Assembly: GCF_036588685.1 (NCBI RefSeq)
Contig: NC_086378.1
Location: 38,975,578-39,039,577, forward strand
Direction: 5' to 3'
DNA length: 64,000 nt
Source: Mytilus trossulus
Lineage: Eukaryota > Mollusca > Bivalvia > Mytilida > Mytilidae
Positions 11,918-24,030 of the stretch are shown here, in pieces (positions within the stretch are counted from its first letter, which is position 1; each line of letters starts with the position of its first letter). The notes beneath the pieces were generated by a model that worked only from the letters and a program-made list of their open reading frames with translations, ran no database searches and was not told where the DNA came from. Both the position numbers and the translations under genes were made by a program.

Positions 11918-12154
11918 CAAAATTTCAGGTGGTACTATGTCTTTCAAATCTTGTTCACATGGAAAGTGAAAAGTAGTCTTATCAAATACAAATTTTGTTT
12001 CTTCATCATCTTTTAATTCATCCAAGTGTTCTAAAATATTGTTCTGTATGTGTGTTTTCTGTATTGCATACCCTGTGGAGATAACACAGGAAATCGACTG
12101 TAATACAGATTTAAGTTTTACCATTAATGTGTCATTTCTGTGTACAGTCACTTC
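11918..12154 (-). pseudogene. Exon-like segment b in the ACGTA element
   Basis: The minus-strand open frame of 99 codons contains an acidic stretch, EHLDELKDDEETKFVFD, then HFPCEQDLKDIVPPEIL. On that strand it is preceded by 'ctgatatgcag', a possible splice acceptor, and 'gtaatt' after the ILE-LEU codons is a possible donor (11917). The length and codon use are more protein-like than the surroundings. I do not recognise a domain. The frame could belong to a gene carried by, or predating, the surrounding inverted-repeat element. Confidence 0.35.
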
Positions 12155-13340
12155 CTGCATATCAGTTAAATTTCACATTTTTACTATCGCTTTTAATAAG
12201 GCGTTCAAAAAATTACGCATATTGTGTTTGAAAATCTACTGGATCGTTCGAACATCTCTTAAAGCGGAGCTTTTCTTCTTTAATTATGCATTTAAGTAGA
12301 GGATGGATGGCACGATGACATCTCTAAGTTATGATGATGTGCTGTTTTCTCCAAAATATCCTGAGGTCTACGATTCCTGTTTCCTTTATCTTATATATAT
12401 ATATATGGAGGCTATTTAGTTTCTGTTCATATTGGAAAGTACTTTTAAAATACTATTTAAGACTTCATAAACTCTCGGATCGGTTATTGCAGGTGATAAG
12501 CTATTCCCAATTGGAACTCCAGTTGAAGTTATCTAACTTTGTGACCTCTACCATGCCCCCTCCAACACCATTCTCTGTCTCTTGTCCTCATCAGAATGGT
12601 CTGATTTGAAACACACTAAAGAAGATATCAAATACAGGTCACAGGAAAATAGAAATTAAAACGACAATGTGCAACCTAAACATTTCAAAAGAGCAATCAA
12701 CATAAAAGGGACAGCATTGACAAGGTTTCGACCAAGGTTTTGAAAGTTTTTTTATAATTCATATATACACTCATCAAAAATTGTATATGAAAAACGAAAA
12801 AATAATCAAAATATTTAAACCAACAAATAGAAACCAAATAACCTACTTGAAATGACAGATGTATTAATATTATTAAAGTGTACCACTATTGAAATCTCTT
12901 GATTTTCTGTAGTTACTCTGCGCCTTCTCTTCATCTTTGTCTGCTCTGAATTTTATTAATTAAAGACGCCGTTTCTTATTTCAATTATCACAGCGTAGTG
13001 ACACGTGATACTTCGTAGAATAAACGTACAAAAACGTGCGAAAACGTACTTAAACCGTAGTGAACCGAATTAAAACGTACTGAGTCCTTGTAATACGTAC
13101 AGAAATGTAGTAAAACGTAGTTTCTACGTTATAAAACGTATTAAAACTTAGTAGAACGTGCCCTGTGTCTTTATCGAAAAGCCTAACAAAACATAACACT
13201 ACGTAGATGAACGAACCAAAACGTTGCATAACCTTGTAAAACGTACGGGCCATTACAAAATGACAAAAAATACATGAAACGTAGTATTTCTAAACGTACT
13301 TGAACATAGCTGTCGAAACGTGAAAGTGTGACTGGGGCTT

Positions 13341-13829
13341 GAATAACTCACTATCACTTAACGTCTAGATACAAATACATTTGCTTTTGCAATATCTTTA
13401 GCAGAATTTGATGTATTTTTCGTAAATGCAAGTCGTTTGAAACTCTAAACGAGGTATATATGAGGTTTAATTATTAAATATGAATACAGATATCCGACAC
13501 ACTAGTATCTTGTTAGCATCCTAAGTTGTATTTTTATTACATTCATTTCGAAATCAAGAGATAACTAGGGTCTTATATCATGTTTCTCTCTTCGACTTAA
13601 TGTTTCGAAAAGAAATATTGTTCTATTCTATTATTTAATCAGTTTAAAAAAAACCAGGGAAAAGCCAAAAAATCTCTTAAACCGTAATTGCTATTCATTA
13701 AACTTTGAAATCATTCAATACATTCATTGTTTTCTAAGGCCTATATTGCTTTAGATAAAATTGACAAAACTGTTTGAAATTTTTCATTTATAATGAAAAT
13801 AGTTTAAGCCGTCTTTTCACGAGGCGAAA
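13341..13829. other. Non-coding stretch
   Basis: AT-rich sequence between the ACGTA element and the next family F repeat. Nothing is recognised. Confidence 0.4.
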
Positions 13830-14780
13830 CATATTTCTTGTCCATTCGTTTTTGATGTGTTTTGTCATTTGATTTTCCAAGTGATTATGAACTTTCCGAT
13901 TAGATTTTCCTCTGAGTTCAGTATTTTTGTGATTTTACTTTTTTCTCATAGATTGATTCTCAGATTGATTGTTTTATGGTATGAACATGCATATTGTTTA
14001 CATTTCAGCAATGCCCTACAAATGTTTTCAATCAAATTAAAACATTGATTCGTAAACTTTAGATGGAAAGTATTAAATGAATTTATTAAAACTCGTAGAC
14101 CTGACAATGCCGTTAAAAAAAGCAATTAAAAAACAAACAACTGCTTACAAAAAACAATATAGTTTTCTAATATTTATAACAACTAATCTGTCATATATCG
14201 CTATACTCGTTTATTTTTTCATCTTCCTTAATTTTGTCTCAAGCGTGCCTGGTCATCAGTGCATAAAAGCTCAAATTAATATCGTTGTTATAAATAAAGG
14301 CAACAATAGTATACCGCTGTTCAAAACTCATTAATCAATGGACAAAAAACAAATTCGGGGCAACAAACCAAATCAAGGGAAACGCATTAAATCAACAATA
14401 TAACGGACTGTTCAATTATAAAAGTTTTATCAACAAATAATAGATTTGCACGCGTCTGGTATCTTATGACATACAAAAACAGTAGCTTAATAGTGAAAAT
14501 AAAAATTGCATCATACAATATATTTCAAGAGTATATGACATCCGATGGAAACCATCAAACGCATTTTCAATAAAGGCAACACTAGAATATCGGGGCTCAA
14601 AAGTCATAAATCGATTATTGAGAGAAAACAAATTCGAGTTACAAAAAAAACCGGTGGATACACATGAGAGGAAAACAAAGGAACAACTAGAACACCGAAG
14701 TGTAACAAAGTCATACCCCAACATACATAGAAACGAACTATTTGATAGCAACTACCATATTCCTGAATTTGTACAGGAAA
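13830..14780 (+). repeat. Family F copy plus two related repeat fragments
   Basis: 13830-13960 repeats the family F landmarks seen at 570-690. Two diverged copies of another segment follow at about 14285-14400 and 14575-14660; both read roughly 'aaaggcaaca.tagtatac.g..gttcaaaa.tcat.aatc.at' then 'aaacaaattcg'. The open frames here (for example 14618-14842) are part of the repeat and show no domain. Confidence 0.45.
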
Positions 14781-14899
14781 AGTTAATAAAAACTTATGGG
14801 TTGAAACGGGTTGAATGGGTAGCTAAACCTCCCGCTTTATGAACACACGCTAGAACATTCGTCAAAGAGAAACCCACAAGCAAAGAATATAATAGTCTA

Positions 14900-15060
14900 A
14901 ACAATACACTCATCATAGATACCCGTATATACGCAAAACGCGCGTTTCTTTTATAAAAGACTCATCAGTGACGCTCGAATCCAAGAAAGTTAAAAAAGCC
15001 AAATAAATTACGAAGTTGACGAGCATTTAGGACCAAAATTCCTAAAAGTTTTGCCAAATT
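14900..15060 (+). repeat. Interspersed repeat, family C, partial
   Basis: Contains 'agatacccgtatatacgc', 'aaaacgcgcgtttc', 'gactcatcagtgacgctcg' and 'gaccaaaattcctaaaagtt'. A short further piece of the same family (about 15505-15545, 'gataccaggattgaaatt' to 'gccagacgcgc') lies downstream. Confidence 0.55.
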
Positions 15061-15699
15061 TTACACATTACTCGTATTAAAAATTTAATGACTATGATGT
15101 AATGGAATGACAACTTTATAATTATTTGGACTATAGAGGATAAGACATAACACATTATCCAACCGAAACCATAAAATAAAGAATAAATACATGAATGTTA
15201 GATGTACAAAAAACGAGACACGTCGTACAGCCATTTTCGTGAATATGACAGTTATGGTATTGAAAGGCAATTTTATAATTATTCATCCACAAGTATAACA
15301 GAAACGTCAAAAATGATACAAGAATGTTGAATGTACAAAATACCAAGCCATGTCGTACAGCAACGGTATAACAGTCATATTCGGAAATAGGTCACGTTCT
15401 TTAATTAACAGACAGACGACAATAGATGTGGTAAAAATGTCATTAGTCAGTTTAGACATAGACCAAGTCTGGTTCATACATTAATTAGTATGCAAATTCA
15501 TCAGATACCAGGATTGAAATTTCATATGTACGCCAGACGCGCAAGAAAATGGGTAGAAAGATATAATCGGGACATTGTAGGATGACAAACATGATACAAT
15601 GATATATTTAATCTAAAATTGTTACTTAAATCATAACTTTTGACAAATTTAGATAAGAGCAAAAACCATCACAAACACATAATTTATGTTTGTCTTTTT

Positions 15700-15785
15700 C
15701 ATTTTTAGCCATGGCGTTGTCAGTTTGTTTTAGATTTATGAGTTTGACTGTCCCTTTGGTATCTTTCGTTCCTCTTTTTTAACGC
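15700..15785 (+). repeat. 3' tail of the RT element (family D), fragment
   Basis: Carries 'catggcgttgtcagtttgtt', 'atttatgagtttgactgtcc' and 'ggtatctttcgttcctcttt', the end of the family D tail. There is no RT coding sequence upstream. Confidence 0.55.
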
Positions 15786-15789
15786 CTTT

Positions 15790-18215
15790 AACATTTTTGT
15801 ATGTAAAACATCTTACGAAAATTATATTTTGCGTAAACCTTGCCTCATCATATCTAGATATGCAGACTTTTTGGCAGGCCTGCGTGTGAATCAAGCATTT
15901 TGGAGACCTTACGATATTCAAGACACTATACAACAATATGAATGCTGATAACACACACAATGGTTTGTGAACATAAGAAGGATGTTATTTGATAGATATA
16001 TTATACATTTTTCATTTTCGAATTCAAAGAACCAAAGAGTTCACTATTGCACATGTGTACAATTTGTATGTTACAGGTGCTCTGTAGCTGTATCCTGATT
16101 TGCAGTGGTATGTAGCTTAACTTACAATAATTTATGCTATAAGTAATTATATAAATGAAGTACATTCATTTCTTTAAATTTAAATATCCATAGTGTATAT
16201 ACTGTTTATTTTGGACATTCGTCATCTTATCTCAAATTTTATGTGACAATCAATTGCAAAAATCTCATCAATAGTTGTATTGCACGCAATAATAATTGAA
16301 GCGTCTTTCGGTACTCGTTGAAAGGGGGCGGGGGATATTTCACGATATCAGAGACAAAAGAATGAAAAACTAGAACGAAGAGTAAAACAAGCAAAAGAAG
16401 AATAAAAAAAGACAATGTTGAAATAAAAAATGTCGAGAAGACTGCATAGAAACTATAGATTGAGTAACACTAACCCTAATAAATATTTTTCTAATTGTTA
16501 ACTTCCCATTTTGCAGTAGCAACATTCTTTGACCCATCATATTCCGTATGAACATCTTCATTAATACGTCCTTATTCATTTTCTCATTACACGGACTCCA
16601 GTTACAGTTGTGTGCTTCTAATACAAAACACCAGCAGGATAATTTGGAAAATAACTAAAATCTACACTCAGCCTACTGAAACGTTTTATTATTATCATCG
16701 TTAAGTGGTTGACGATATGGTATGTTTGTGTCCCAAATATTAATAGAAATGTTTCACAGTTTTAAATCTATAGACAGTAGATTAGTGATTAAGCTGCTAT
16801 AAAATTATAATTGTGTAATTTACCAATGGTGTTCTATTCCATCATAATTAACCAGTAATAATAGTTTACTAGTAATATATATATATTACGTTCCCTGAAA
16901 TTCAAAACAGACACGGGCATGGAGAACGAGTTTTGTTATATAAACACCATAAATGTTAGTGTAGAGTTTCTCTTGTTAAACTGAATAATACAAATAGGAA
17001 AAGACAGTAATTGTCGTTTATACTTGATTTATTTGAAGTAAGTTCCTTTTATTTAGGTAAATTTAGAAAATCCTTCATTATTCGAAAAAATATCATCGAG
17101 ATAATTAAACGGTTAATTGTTGTTGAATTTATCAATTGAATGCAATTTAAATGGGTCTTTGCTAAGTTTAGCCAAAAACTGTATTTCGTAACCGTACACG
17201 AAAAAAGTCGGTTATTAAAGGGACGCAATTTGAACCCGTAGGAAAACCTACAACCTGTCGATCAACTTTATGATGATACGGACATATCAAGGAGAATTGA
17301 ACAGCTTCAATTATCTGACCACATCTCTAGTAGGTAAATCTATAGCATATTTACCTTTCTCGCGCATTATAGAAGAAGTTCAGATATCAAATCAATGCAT
17401 ATAGATTGTAGGACTGAACAATCACAGCAATAGAAAACAAAATACAATCATGTGATTAAATGTATATTATCAATTAGATTTTCGGTTGCAAGAGTTGCAA
17501 GCAAGAGTACAAACTATTCCTTTCCATTTATGCTAGAAACGCCCCGATGCTACGCGTGTCTTATATTCGCATTATATATTGATAAGCCTGAAATGTATAA
17601 TGCAATAACGCCGAAATGTTTTGAAATTCCCCTTCATTCTGAACAAAAGCACGCTTCATGTTGTACACAAATATTCGATCAGCACTCGATTACTCTATAT
17701 TATTTGGTATATCAAAAAAACGAAAGTTGCTACATAATTTTCTAAATGAGTTCAATACAAACTAAACGCATGCACGGATCTCTTAAAGCCTGTGTGGAAG
17801 TTTTGTGATGGTATTATCTAAATAAAAGTCAATTCGGAAAAATTTACGTTCGTGAACATTTGATAAAAATGAGTTATTTGAAAAAAAAATTGCACAATTT
17901 TAAAGGACATTTATATAAAACAGAATTAACAAATAAATTAACAAAAAACAGCTTGTGTTTATCGTTTAAAACAAAAACGTTATGTATTTCTGTCGAAAGG
18001 AAAATTTCGTCCATAAATCCTAATTTTGAGCAAATATATAAAATTTGGACCTTTTTTTTTACTCAAAAATTAGCACATGAAGGTATATTTTTTTATTACA
18101 TATTTTATTCAATCAGGAAAAAAATAGCTTATATGCAAATTGTCAGCAAAATTTAAATATGGAATCAAAAATGTATCGTATGCCCTTAATATGACCTGCA
18201 TTTTGGTATATACAG
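15790..18215. other. Long AT-rich stretch, no gene supported
   Basis: Open frames of 60-98 codons occur (for example 17452-17745 and 17860-18156), but they are AT-rich, lack recognisable motifs and sit in low-complexity sequence. The 97-codon frame at 17452-17745 has a less biased composition, but I found no domain. Nothing here is called a gene. Confidence 0.4.
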
Positions 18216-18356
18216 GTTGGAAATTCAGACATCATGGAATATTCGACAGTCAGTGGTGGAGTGGCTGGTCACTTTATAACTATAAATCGGCAACATGGAA
18301 GACCCTGTTCTCGTCACAACCTATATCAAATTCTTCAGTTGACTTCAATTCAACAG
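18216..18356 (+). CDS. Possible cassette exon, unknown product
   Basis: A 141-bp segment (exactly 47 codons) lies between a possible acceptor, 'tatatacag' ending at 18215, and a possible donor, 'caacag|gtatat' at 18356/18357. Two of the three frames are open: one is rich in Trp and aromatic residues (WWSGWSLYNYK), the other reads EYSTVSGGVAGHFITINRQ. Both look more protein-like than the AT-rich flanks. It might belong to the same gene as the PAN-like exon at 20463-20716, on the same strand 2.1 kb downstream, but nothing proves the link. Confidence 0.25.
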
Positions 18357-19359
18357 GTATATTGAATGACACATATGTTAGTTTAGACTAGATATCTAGA
18401 GCAAATAGTTTTTTATACTAGCATGTAGGACCATAGTTACCAGAAAATACCCGTAGAAATTTGGTGACCTTATTTGAAATTTGGATTTTATATTAAATTT
18501 TATAAAGCGTGATGAAAATTCAAAATCGAATTGAATTGAATTGATATAAATTGCATTTAGGATTTCCGTTAATCATTTCTATTACGGACACTGGGAAATA
18601 TGAACGTTTATCATGGATCTAAATGAGTTTTTATCGTGTAAATATTATTTTCAATAATTACAAATAGTTTGATTTCGCGATTAAGTCGATAAGATTTTTT
18701 TTCGCTACAGCTAAAGGTCATGTCATGCCCAACATAATGAAACTGATCAAATAATAAACCTGGAAAACGTTCTTAGTCTATAATTTTCAATCATTCATGT
18801 AACAAAATTATGTGTCTTCCCTTTATTTACAATTTATTGCTGCAGCGTGGGAAGACTGAACTTACTGGTTTTCTTTATAGCGAGTATCTGTATATAGATA
18901 TAAAAATATAGATTTAAGTTGCACGTTACTTAGTAAGCTTATGATGACAAGTACACCTTTGGGGATATACAACGTGTTAGACATTGTAATTTCAAATCAC
19001 TTTTAGTGTTTGACATGTATGGAAGTGGGAGATTATATATGCTGTAAATCAATAATTCGAAAATATAACACATGTTTGCCATGAGATAAAATGACACAGT
19101 CAAAATATATTTGCAAGCTGACATTACATTTAACACTCGACTATAAGTACTTGACCTAATGTTAATTCCGACGCCACGTGTAGGGAAAGTCCCTCATTTT
19201 TTGAACGTCAGTGATACAATTTCAATTACTCTTTAAGAGGATCATAAAAGACTGATGTCTGTCCCTTTCTAACAAAATCATTATTTCCCAGTGACATTCC
19301 AAATTTTCTGTCTTCGATAATTGACTTCAGAATCGACCTAGAAAGTACTATAGTATAGA
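18357..19359. other. Non-coding stretch
   Basis: AT-rich sequence, possibly intronic if the flanking exon-like segments are real. No repeats or genes are recognised. Confidence 0.35.
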
Positions 19360-19369
19360 TTCTAGGTTT

Positions 19370-19712
19370 GCTGTAATGGCATCGAGACCGGTAGGGTCGA
19401 GGGCCAATACAGCTGACCCATAACCAAAACCAGTGCCAATACGGAAACAGCCATTTCATAACACTTTTATCAATTTTTTTTAATTTTTTTCCAGACAGAC
19501 TTGTTCTGAATGCTGTATTACATACATCAAATATGAATATAGGGCCAATATTTCCTATACGGACTTGCAATGATGTGAATATAGGGCCAATATTTCCGAT
19601 ACGGACTAGCAATGCACAATATATGTTTATATGTAATTCAGGATTCATTGCCAGTCCGTATTGGAAATATTGGACCGGGCCGAAAAGCAATATAGATCAC
19701 GTGATCTATATG
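19370..19712. repeat. Inverted-repeat cluster with AATATTGGCCC motifs
   Basis: Two direct 42-bp units ('gaatatagggccaatatttcc' starting 19535 and 19577) are followed by an inverted copy at about 19647-19677 ('cagtccgtattggaaatatt'). A related 'gccaatacgga' lies upstream at about 19434. The block ends with a perfect 20-bp palindrome, TATAGATCACGTGATCTATA (19691-19710), containing the E-box core CACGTG. The arrangement suggests a small foldback-type element. The 154-codon minus-strand frame (19226-19690) is the repeat read through and is not taken as a gene. Confidence 0.5.
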
Positions 19713-20019
19713 ACCAGGACGACGTCACCAGTATGATACATGCCGTTTGGTAGTATTAGGGCTGTTTTAATCGTATTATATAATAAAAGATAAGATAAGA
19801 TAAATTTTAATGCCAATTCAATAGAGGGCATATTATAGGCATAGTCTGTACAGGGATTTTTATAATAAACTATTGCATTTATAGACAACACATAAGAAGA
19901 AGAAAAAAACATGAAAAACATGGTCTCGAAAACATTTCACTTTAATAAAGATGGGAGGACTTTTTTCATTTAAGAATCTAATACAGAACAATAGTATAAA
20001 TGACATAGACGGTTCCAAA

Positions 20020-20285
20020 ATATACTGATGCACAGTTCGACAATCAATGTCTCTTCAGTAATGCTCGAGGCTTAGATATTTCAGAATTCAAAGCTTATTA
20101 AAAGAATGAAAAGCTATAAACAAGGAAGGACAAAAAGTATGCCAAAGCCGGGCAAGGAATAAGAGCTTTGCATGAGGGAGATAAATTCCTTAATTTTAAA
20201 TTATTTCAAGAACTTTGTAACACAAAATTTTAATATTACAAAAAAACAGTATGTTCATGCCAGTACCTGAGTACTGCATGGCTAC
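20020..20285 (+). repeat. Interspersed repeat, family G
   Basis: Contains 'gttcgacaatcaatgtctct', 'cttcagtaatgctcgaggc', 'agagctttgcatgagggaga' and 'agtacctgagtactg' in the family G order seen at 1206-1512 and 44200-44555. It lies just upstream of the PAN-like exon and may be intronic. Confidence 0.6.
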
Positions 20286-20462
20286 TAGTATACTTTCCGT
20301 ACAAATGACGGGTTGCGTTTTTGAAACTTCCAATACGCAGCGGACGACGCTAGCTAAAATCGGAGAAATCAGATATAATTCATATTTTTATATACAATGT
20401 ATATCCGGCTTCTCTCTGGACATTGCAATTAAGATAAAACAATACCTACCTTTACGTTTTAG

Positions 20463-20716
20463 CGATGGATATGGATCCTGCAATGCGACTAAGTATGAAG
20501 GCACCAACTGGTGAAATAAATCACATTACTGATATCATGAACATATCTACACACCATGTTTTGGAGTGCAACCGAGAATGTATGGCAAGAGAGAATTGTA
20601 CCTTTTTTGTGTATAGCAAACAGGAACAACAATGTGGTTTGTACAAGGATGACGAGGAACACGGAAACGTTATCCAGTGCTCTCAGGACATGTTTTGTTA
20701 TTTTGTCTGGGTATAA
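20463..20716 (+). CDS. Terminal exon with a PAN/apple-like cysteine-rich domain
   Basis: A probable acceptor, 'cctacctttacgttttag' (ending at 20462), is followed by an open frame ending at TAA (20714-20716); the frame in use is that of the ATG at 20465. About residues 33-75 show the spacing C-x3-C-x5-C-x2-F-x-Y-x7-C-x-L-Y, typical of PAN/apple modules, which are extracellular protein- or carbohydrate-binding folds stabilised by disulfides. Two more cysteines follow (CSQDMFC), then YFVWV and the stop. Upstream exons with a signal peptide would be expected; none is firmly seen, although 18216-18356 is a candidate. It could be a fragment of a gene or a pseudo-exon. The RT-element tail begins about 80 bp after the stop. 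Confidence 0.5.
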
Positions 20717-20794
20717 ATTCTGTAAACATTTAGCTTTGTGAAAATATTTTGTTATTAACTAGAAATAACACTTTCATCTTCATCTATGCAACTT

Positions 20795-20985
20795 TTGAGC
20801 ACCTGAGATCACCCCAAGTATTTGGTGGGGTTCGTGTTGCTTAGTCTTTAGTTTTCTATGTTGTGTCTTCTGTGCTCTTATTTGTCTGTTTGTCATTTTA
20901 TTTTAAGCCATGGCGTTGTCAGTTTATTTGCAATCTATGAGTTTGATTTTCACTCTGGTATCTATCGTCCCTCTTTTGAAATGGG
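20795..20985 (+). repeat. 3' tail of the RT element (family D), fragment
   Basis: A close copy of the tail: 'gagcacctgagatcacccc', 'tttagttttctatgttgtgt', 'catggcgttgtcagtttatt', 'tggtatctatcgtccctctt'. It is tail-only. Together with the other four copies, it is on the plus strand. Confidence 0.6.
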
Positions 20986-21929
20986 AAACTCATAAAAAAA
21001 ACCAAGAGATGTTGTATGATTTGCCAATGAGACAATTAGAATCACGAGACCATATATAAAACCTGTTAATTGCTGAAAATGATTTTTTTTTGTATTTCTA
21101 TGAAGCTTTTGTATCACAGATTTGTAATTCCAATATAATGGAATTTGATGCGACTGTCATACAAGTGTGAGGTTTAGCTAGCTATAAAACGAGGTTCACT
21201 TCACCATTTTCTACATCAGGAAATATCCGTACCAAGTCAGGAATACGACAGTTTTTGTCCATTTGTTTGATGTGATTCAGATTTTGTCATTTGATTGGGA
21301 CTTTCAGTTTTGAATCATATTTTAATACGTGAAAAACAATCAAAAACCCGCTACTTTATTCTAGGACCATATTTGTATTTGTACCAGTTATGTCGAATTT
21401 TAAGTGTAGAATAATAAAACATTAATGTATAATTGAACTGTGTATTTTTTGCTGTCGTTGGTTGCCGTCTGTCATCATTGATTTTAGTTAATTATTATAA
21501 TTATTGTTTTTTTTGGGTTTTTTTTTTTTTAATTTTTCTCTTGTATTATGTTGGATTTTATTTTCCAGTTAATTTACTATATGGTATAAATTTTGCACAT
21601 GGTTGAAGGTCGTTTCGTGACCTGCGGGTGCTGAGATCTCTGATCTTATTCATTTGGTGGAGAGTTCTTTTATTTGCAATCATACCACATCTTCTCATCT
21701 TCCCAGATAATTCTATTTAAAAATTGCAGACCAGAACGACATCTTATTCGTGTGTTTCCAAAAATGTTTGTGTAAAAAAGAGATAGTTTTCACATTGTTT
21801 GTTTAATAATACAAATATAAAGTATGGAGTACATAATTTATTTCCATGTTGGACCATAAACGAAATCATTTTTTAGACATTTGTCCAGTTTCTACATGTA
21901 AATGTCTACTATAAATACACATAATTGTG
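20986..21929. other. Non-coding stretch with repeat fragments
   Basis: Contains a partial family F copy (21240-21330) and a diverged family B-like segment (about 21450-21700, ending 'caatcataccacatcttct'). Long T runs occur near 21505-21535. No gene is supported. Confidence 0.4.
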
Positions 21930-22232
21930 CCTGCTTGTTTACAGGAACTTGTCAATTTTTCAGTGGTTGTCGTTTGTCGATGTGGTTCATAATTGATTTT
22001 CGTTTCTTGTTTTTTTTTTTATATAGATTAGACAGTTTGGGTTCTTGTTTGAACGGTTTTACACTAGTCACGTCTGTGGTCCTTTTTAGCAGCTTGCTGT
22101 TCGGTGTGAGCCAAGACTCCGTTTTGAAGTCCGTACTATGACAAAGAATGGTTTCCTTTTTTACAAAAAATATGACTCGAATAGAGAGTTGTCTCATTAG
22201 CATTCATGCCACATCTTATTATATCTAGCTAG
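21930..22232 (+). repeat. Interspersed repeat, family B
   Basis: Order of landmarks: 'tcagtggttgtcgtttgtcg', 'gattttcgtttcttg', 'ggttttacactagt', 'gtgagccaagactccgttt', 'agagagttgtctcattagc' and 'atgccacatctt'. Copies or parts recur at 24990-25059 with 26267-26480, 34010-34080, 45394-45447 and 58662-58796. No coding domain is seen; the plus and minus frames across it are shadows. Confidence 0.6.
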
Positions 22233-22510
22233 ACATACTTCTTGCATGGGTAGCCAAGATCGTCACCCTCTTCTCCGTAGAAGTATGAGGTTGAAATTCA
22301 AATTCAAAATATTAGTGGATATACATGTTGCTTGTCAGTACATACGAACCAGCATAGAAATTATAAATAAAAAATGAATTTTTGGGTGTATATACTTGAC
22401 TCAGACTTAAGTAACCGTAAAACACCAAAAAGAAATGCAGAGGTCAAACCATCTGGAAAAAGGTTCGTCTTCATCCCTATAAAATATATTGTACTTGTAT
22501 AAAATGTATA

Positions 22511-23369
22511 CTAGTCAACAAAAGAAACGATGGTGATACAAGACTTTTTTTTCAAATTAAAGATACAGTTTTCCGTTCATTGGTCCAATATTGAAGGTTG
22601 TAATACTTAATCATTATTGAAATAGAAATCCGTTTAAAAATATTTTTTTTGCTTTTGTGACGTTTTTTTGCGATTTTTTTTTTTTTACAAAATTTACATA
22701 AAACGACAATTTGAAAAACAGAAGCTCCAATTAATGATGCCAACCTCTCATTTGAAGTTAAAGACAGTGTTTGCCATCAATTTGTTTTTAAAAATCATAC
22801 AGTTTCTTCGTTTATTTTTTAAGCAAAGTTCGGCCCCACGAGAAATCGTTAAAACGTATACATTAACAACTGATTTACCATAGACGGTATGTGTAAAGTG
22901 ATATTCAAAAAGCGGTAACAATCTTAAAACTAATCCGAAAGGTTCCAAATTTACTGTGTGTTGTTTTCACATCTAAACCATTGATTTGAGACGAAAATAA
23001 AATTAAAAAAATTTTGCATTTTTTGTGATTTCAAAAAACACTTTTTTTCCCCAAAAAAAAAATCTTTCAACCCATTAGTTACAACATGAACATAACTTGA
23101 TAAGCATATTGAATATATTTTAACAAATTTTTTCAGCACTTAGAAAATTATGTGTTATTTTTTATTCAACTTTCCGCAAAACTAATTTGCACCCTATGAT
23201 CGTTTACACGGAAATTAGATACTTATCGACAAGTTTTGATTTTCATTATCACATGTGCATACATTGCAAATGAAAGCTATTTAAAATAGTATATCTCATT
23301 TTGTTTTATATTTAATACTTTTTGGTCAATTTTATTTCAAAGTCATGTATCGTTTCTTTTGTTGACTAG
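22511..23369. mobile_element. Tc1/mariner-like MITE (859 bp)
   Basis: Terminal inverted repeats CTAGTCAACAAAAGAAACGA (22511-22530) and the matching complement ending at 23369 are perfect over about 20 bp and are directly flanked by TA on each side (22509-22510 and 23370-23371). TA duplication is the hallmark of Tc1/mariner insertion. The interior is AT-rich with homopolymer runs and no transposase frame, so it is non-autonomous. Confidence 0.75.
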
Positions 23370-23371
23370 TA

Positions 23372-24030
23372 TATAATATACGTAATAATCAAGAAGAAGA
23401 AGAAAATAGGCAAAACTACACATGTCCTCGCTCTGTCTTTCGTCATTGTTTATGTGTTTTCTGGCTTGTAGAATGAAAGAAATTTTTTTTATTGTTGAAG
23501 TATGATTTTTTCTATCGCAGTAAATTATAGGAAATATTTCATACTCACACAATCACGTCACGTCTGGTTGCATGATAATTTTTATTCGAAATATTTTTTT
23601 CGATCCAACAAAAAAGTAGAATTGGTTTAAAGGACCATATACATTAACCATTATTTCTGTCAAGTTATGTCAAGTTTGGAACAGATTAGCAATGTAGTAT
23701 TAGAGATGAAGATAAAACTGTGATTTTCATAATGGTTCAACACGTGTCTTCAATACTGCAAACGAGGTTGATTATTATTATCGCAATTCTAGTTTACCAA
23801 ACAATCAGCAAGTAAAAGACACTAGTTCTATGATGGTTTCAAAATCATCAGTAATATAATACGGAAATCAAGAATAAATAAAACAATAACTGTATTATTT
23901 TTATCATGTTTTCTTCGTAGATAGGAAATAATGTAAATGTCAAATATAAACGTTAAACATCTATATTTGAATGTAAGTGACAAACTTGCTGTCTAACATG
24001 TCTAAGGCTGATAAGTATGGAAAGCCAACG
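23372..24030. other. Non-coding stretch
   Basis: AT-rich sequence with no recognised gene or repeat. Confidence 0.4.

Larger units (their letters stand above)
11046..13340. mobile_element. 2.3 kb inverted-repeat element with ACGTA-rich arms
   Basis: The termini are inverted: left 'aagccccagacacactgtca' (11046) and, as reverse complement of the right end, 'aagccccagtcacactttca' (ending 13340), with the match continuing a little further. Both arms (about 11085-11500 and 13010-13325) are saturated with short ACGTA / AAAACGT / TACGT-type motifs in irregular spacing, while the core (11520-13000) is not. This is the structure of a foldback-type or long-TIR non-autonomous DNA transposon. I could not settle a target-site duplication. 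The core holds exon-like minus-strand segments (separate entries). The superfamily is unknown to me. Confidence 0.7.

Noticed and set aside
19226-19690. 154-codon minus-strand open frame as a gene
   Set aside because: It reads through a direct/inverted repeat cluster, giving repeated IGNIGPIF peptides, which is repeat translation rather than a protein domain.
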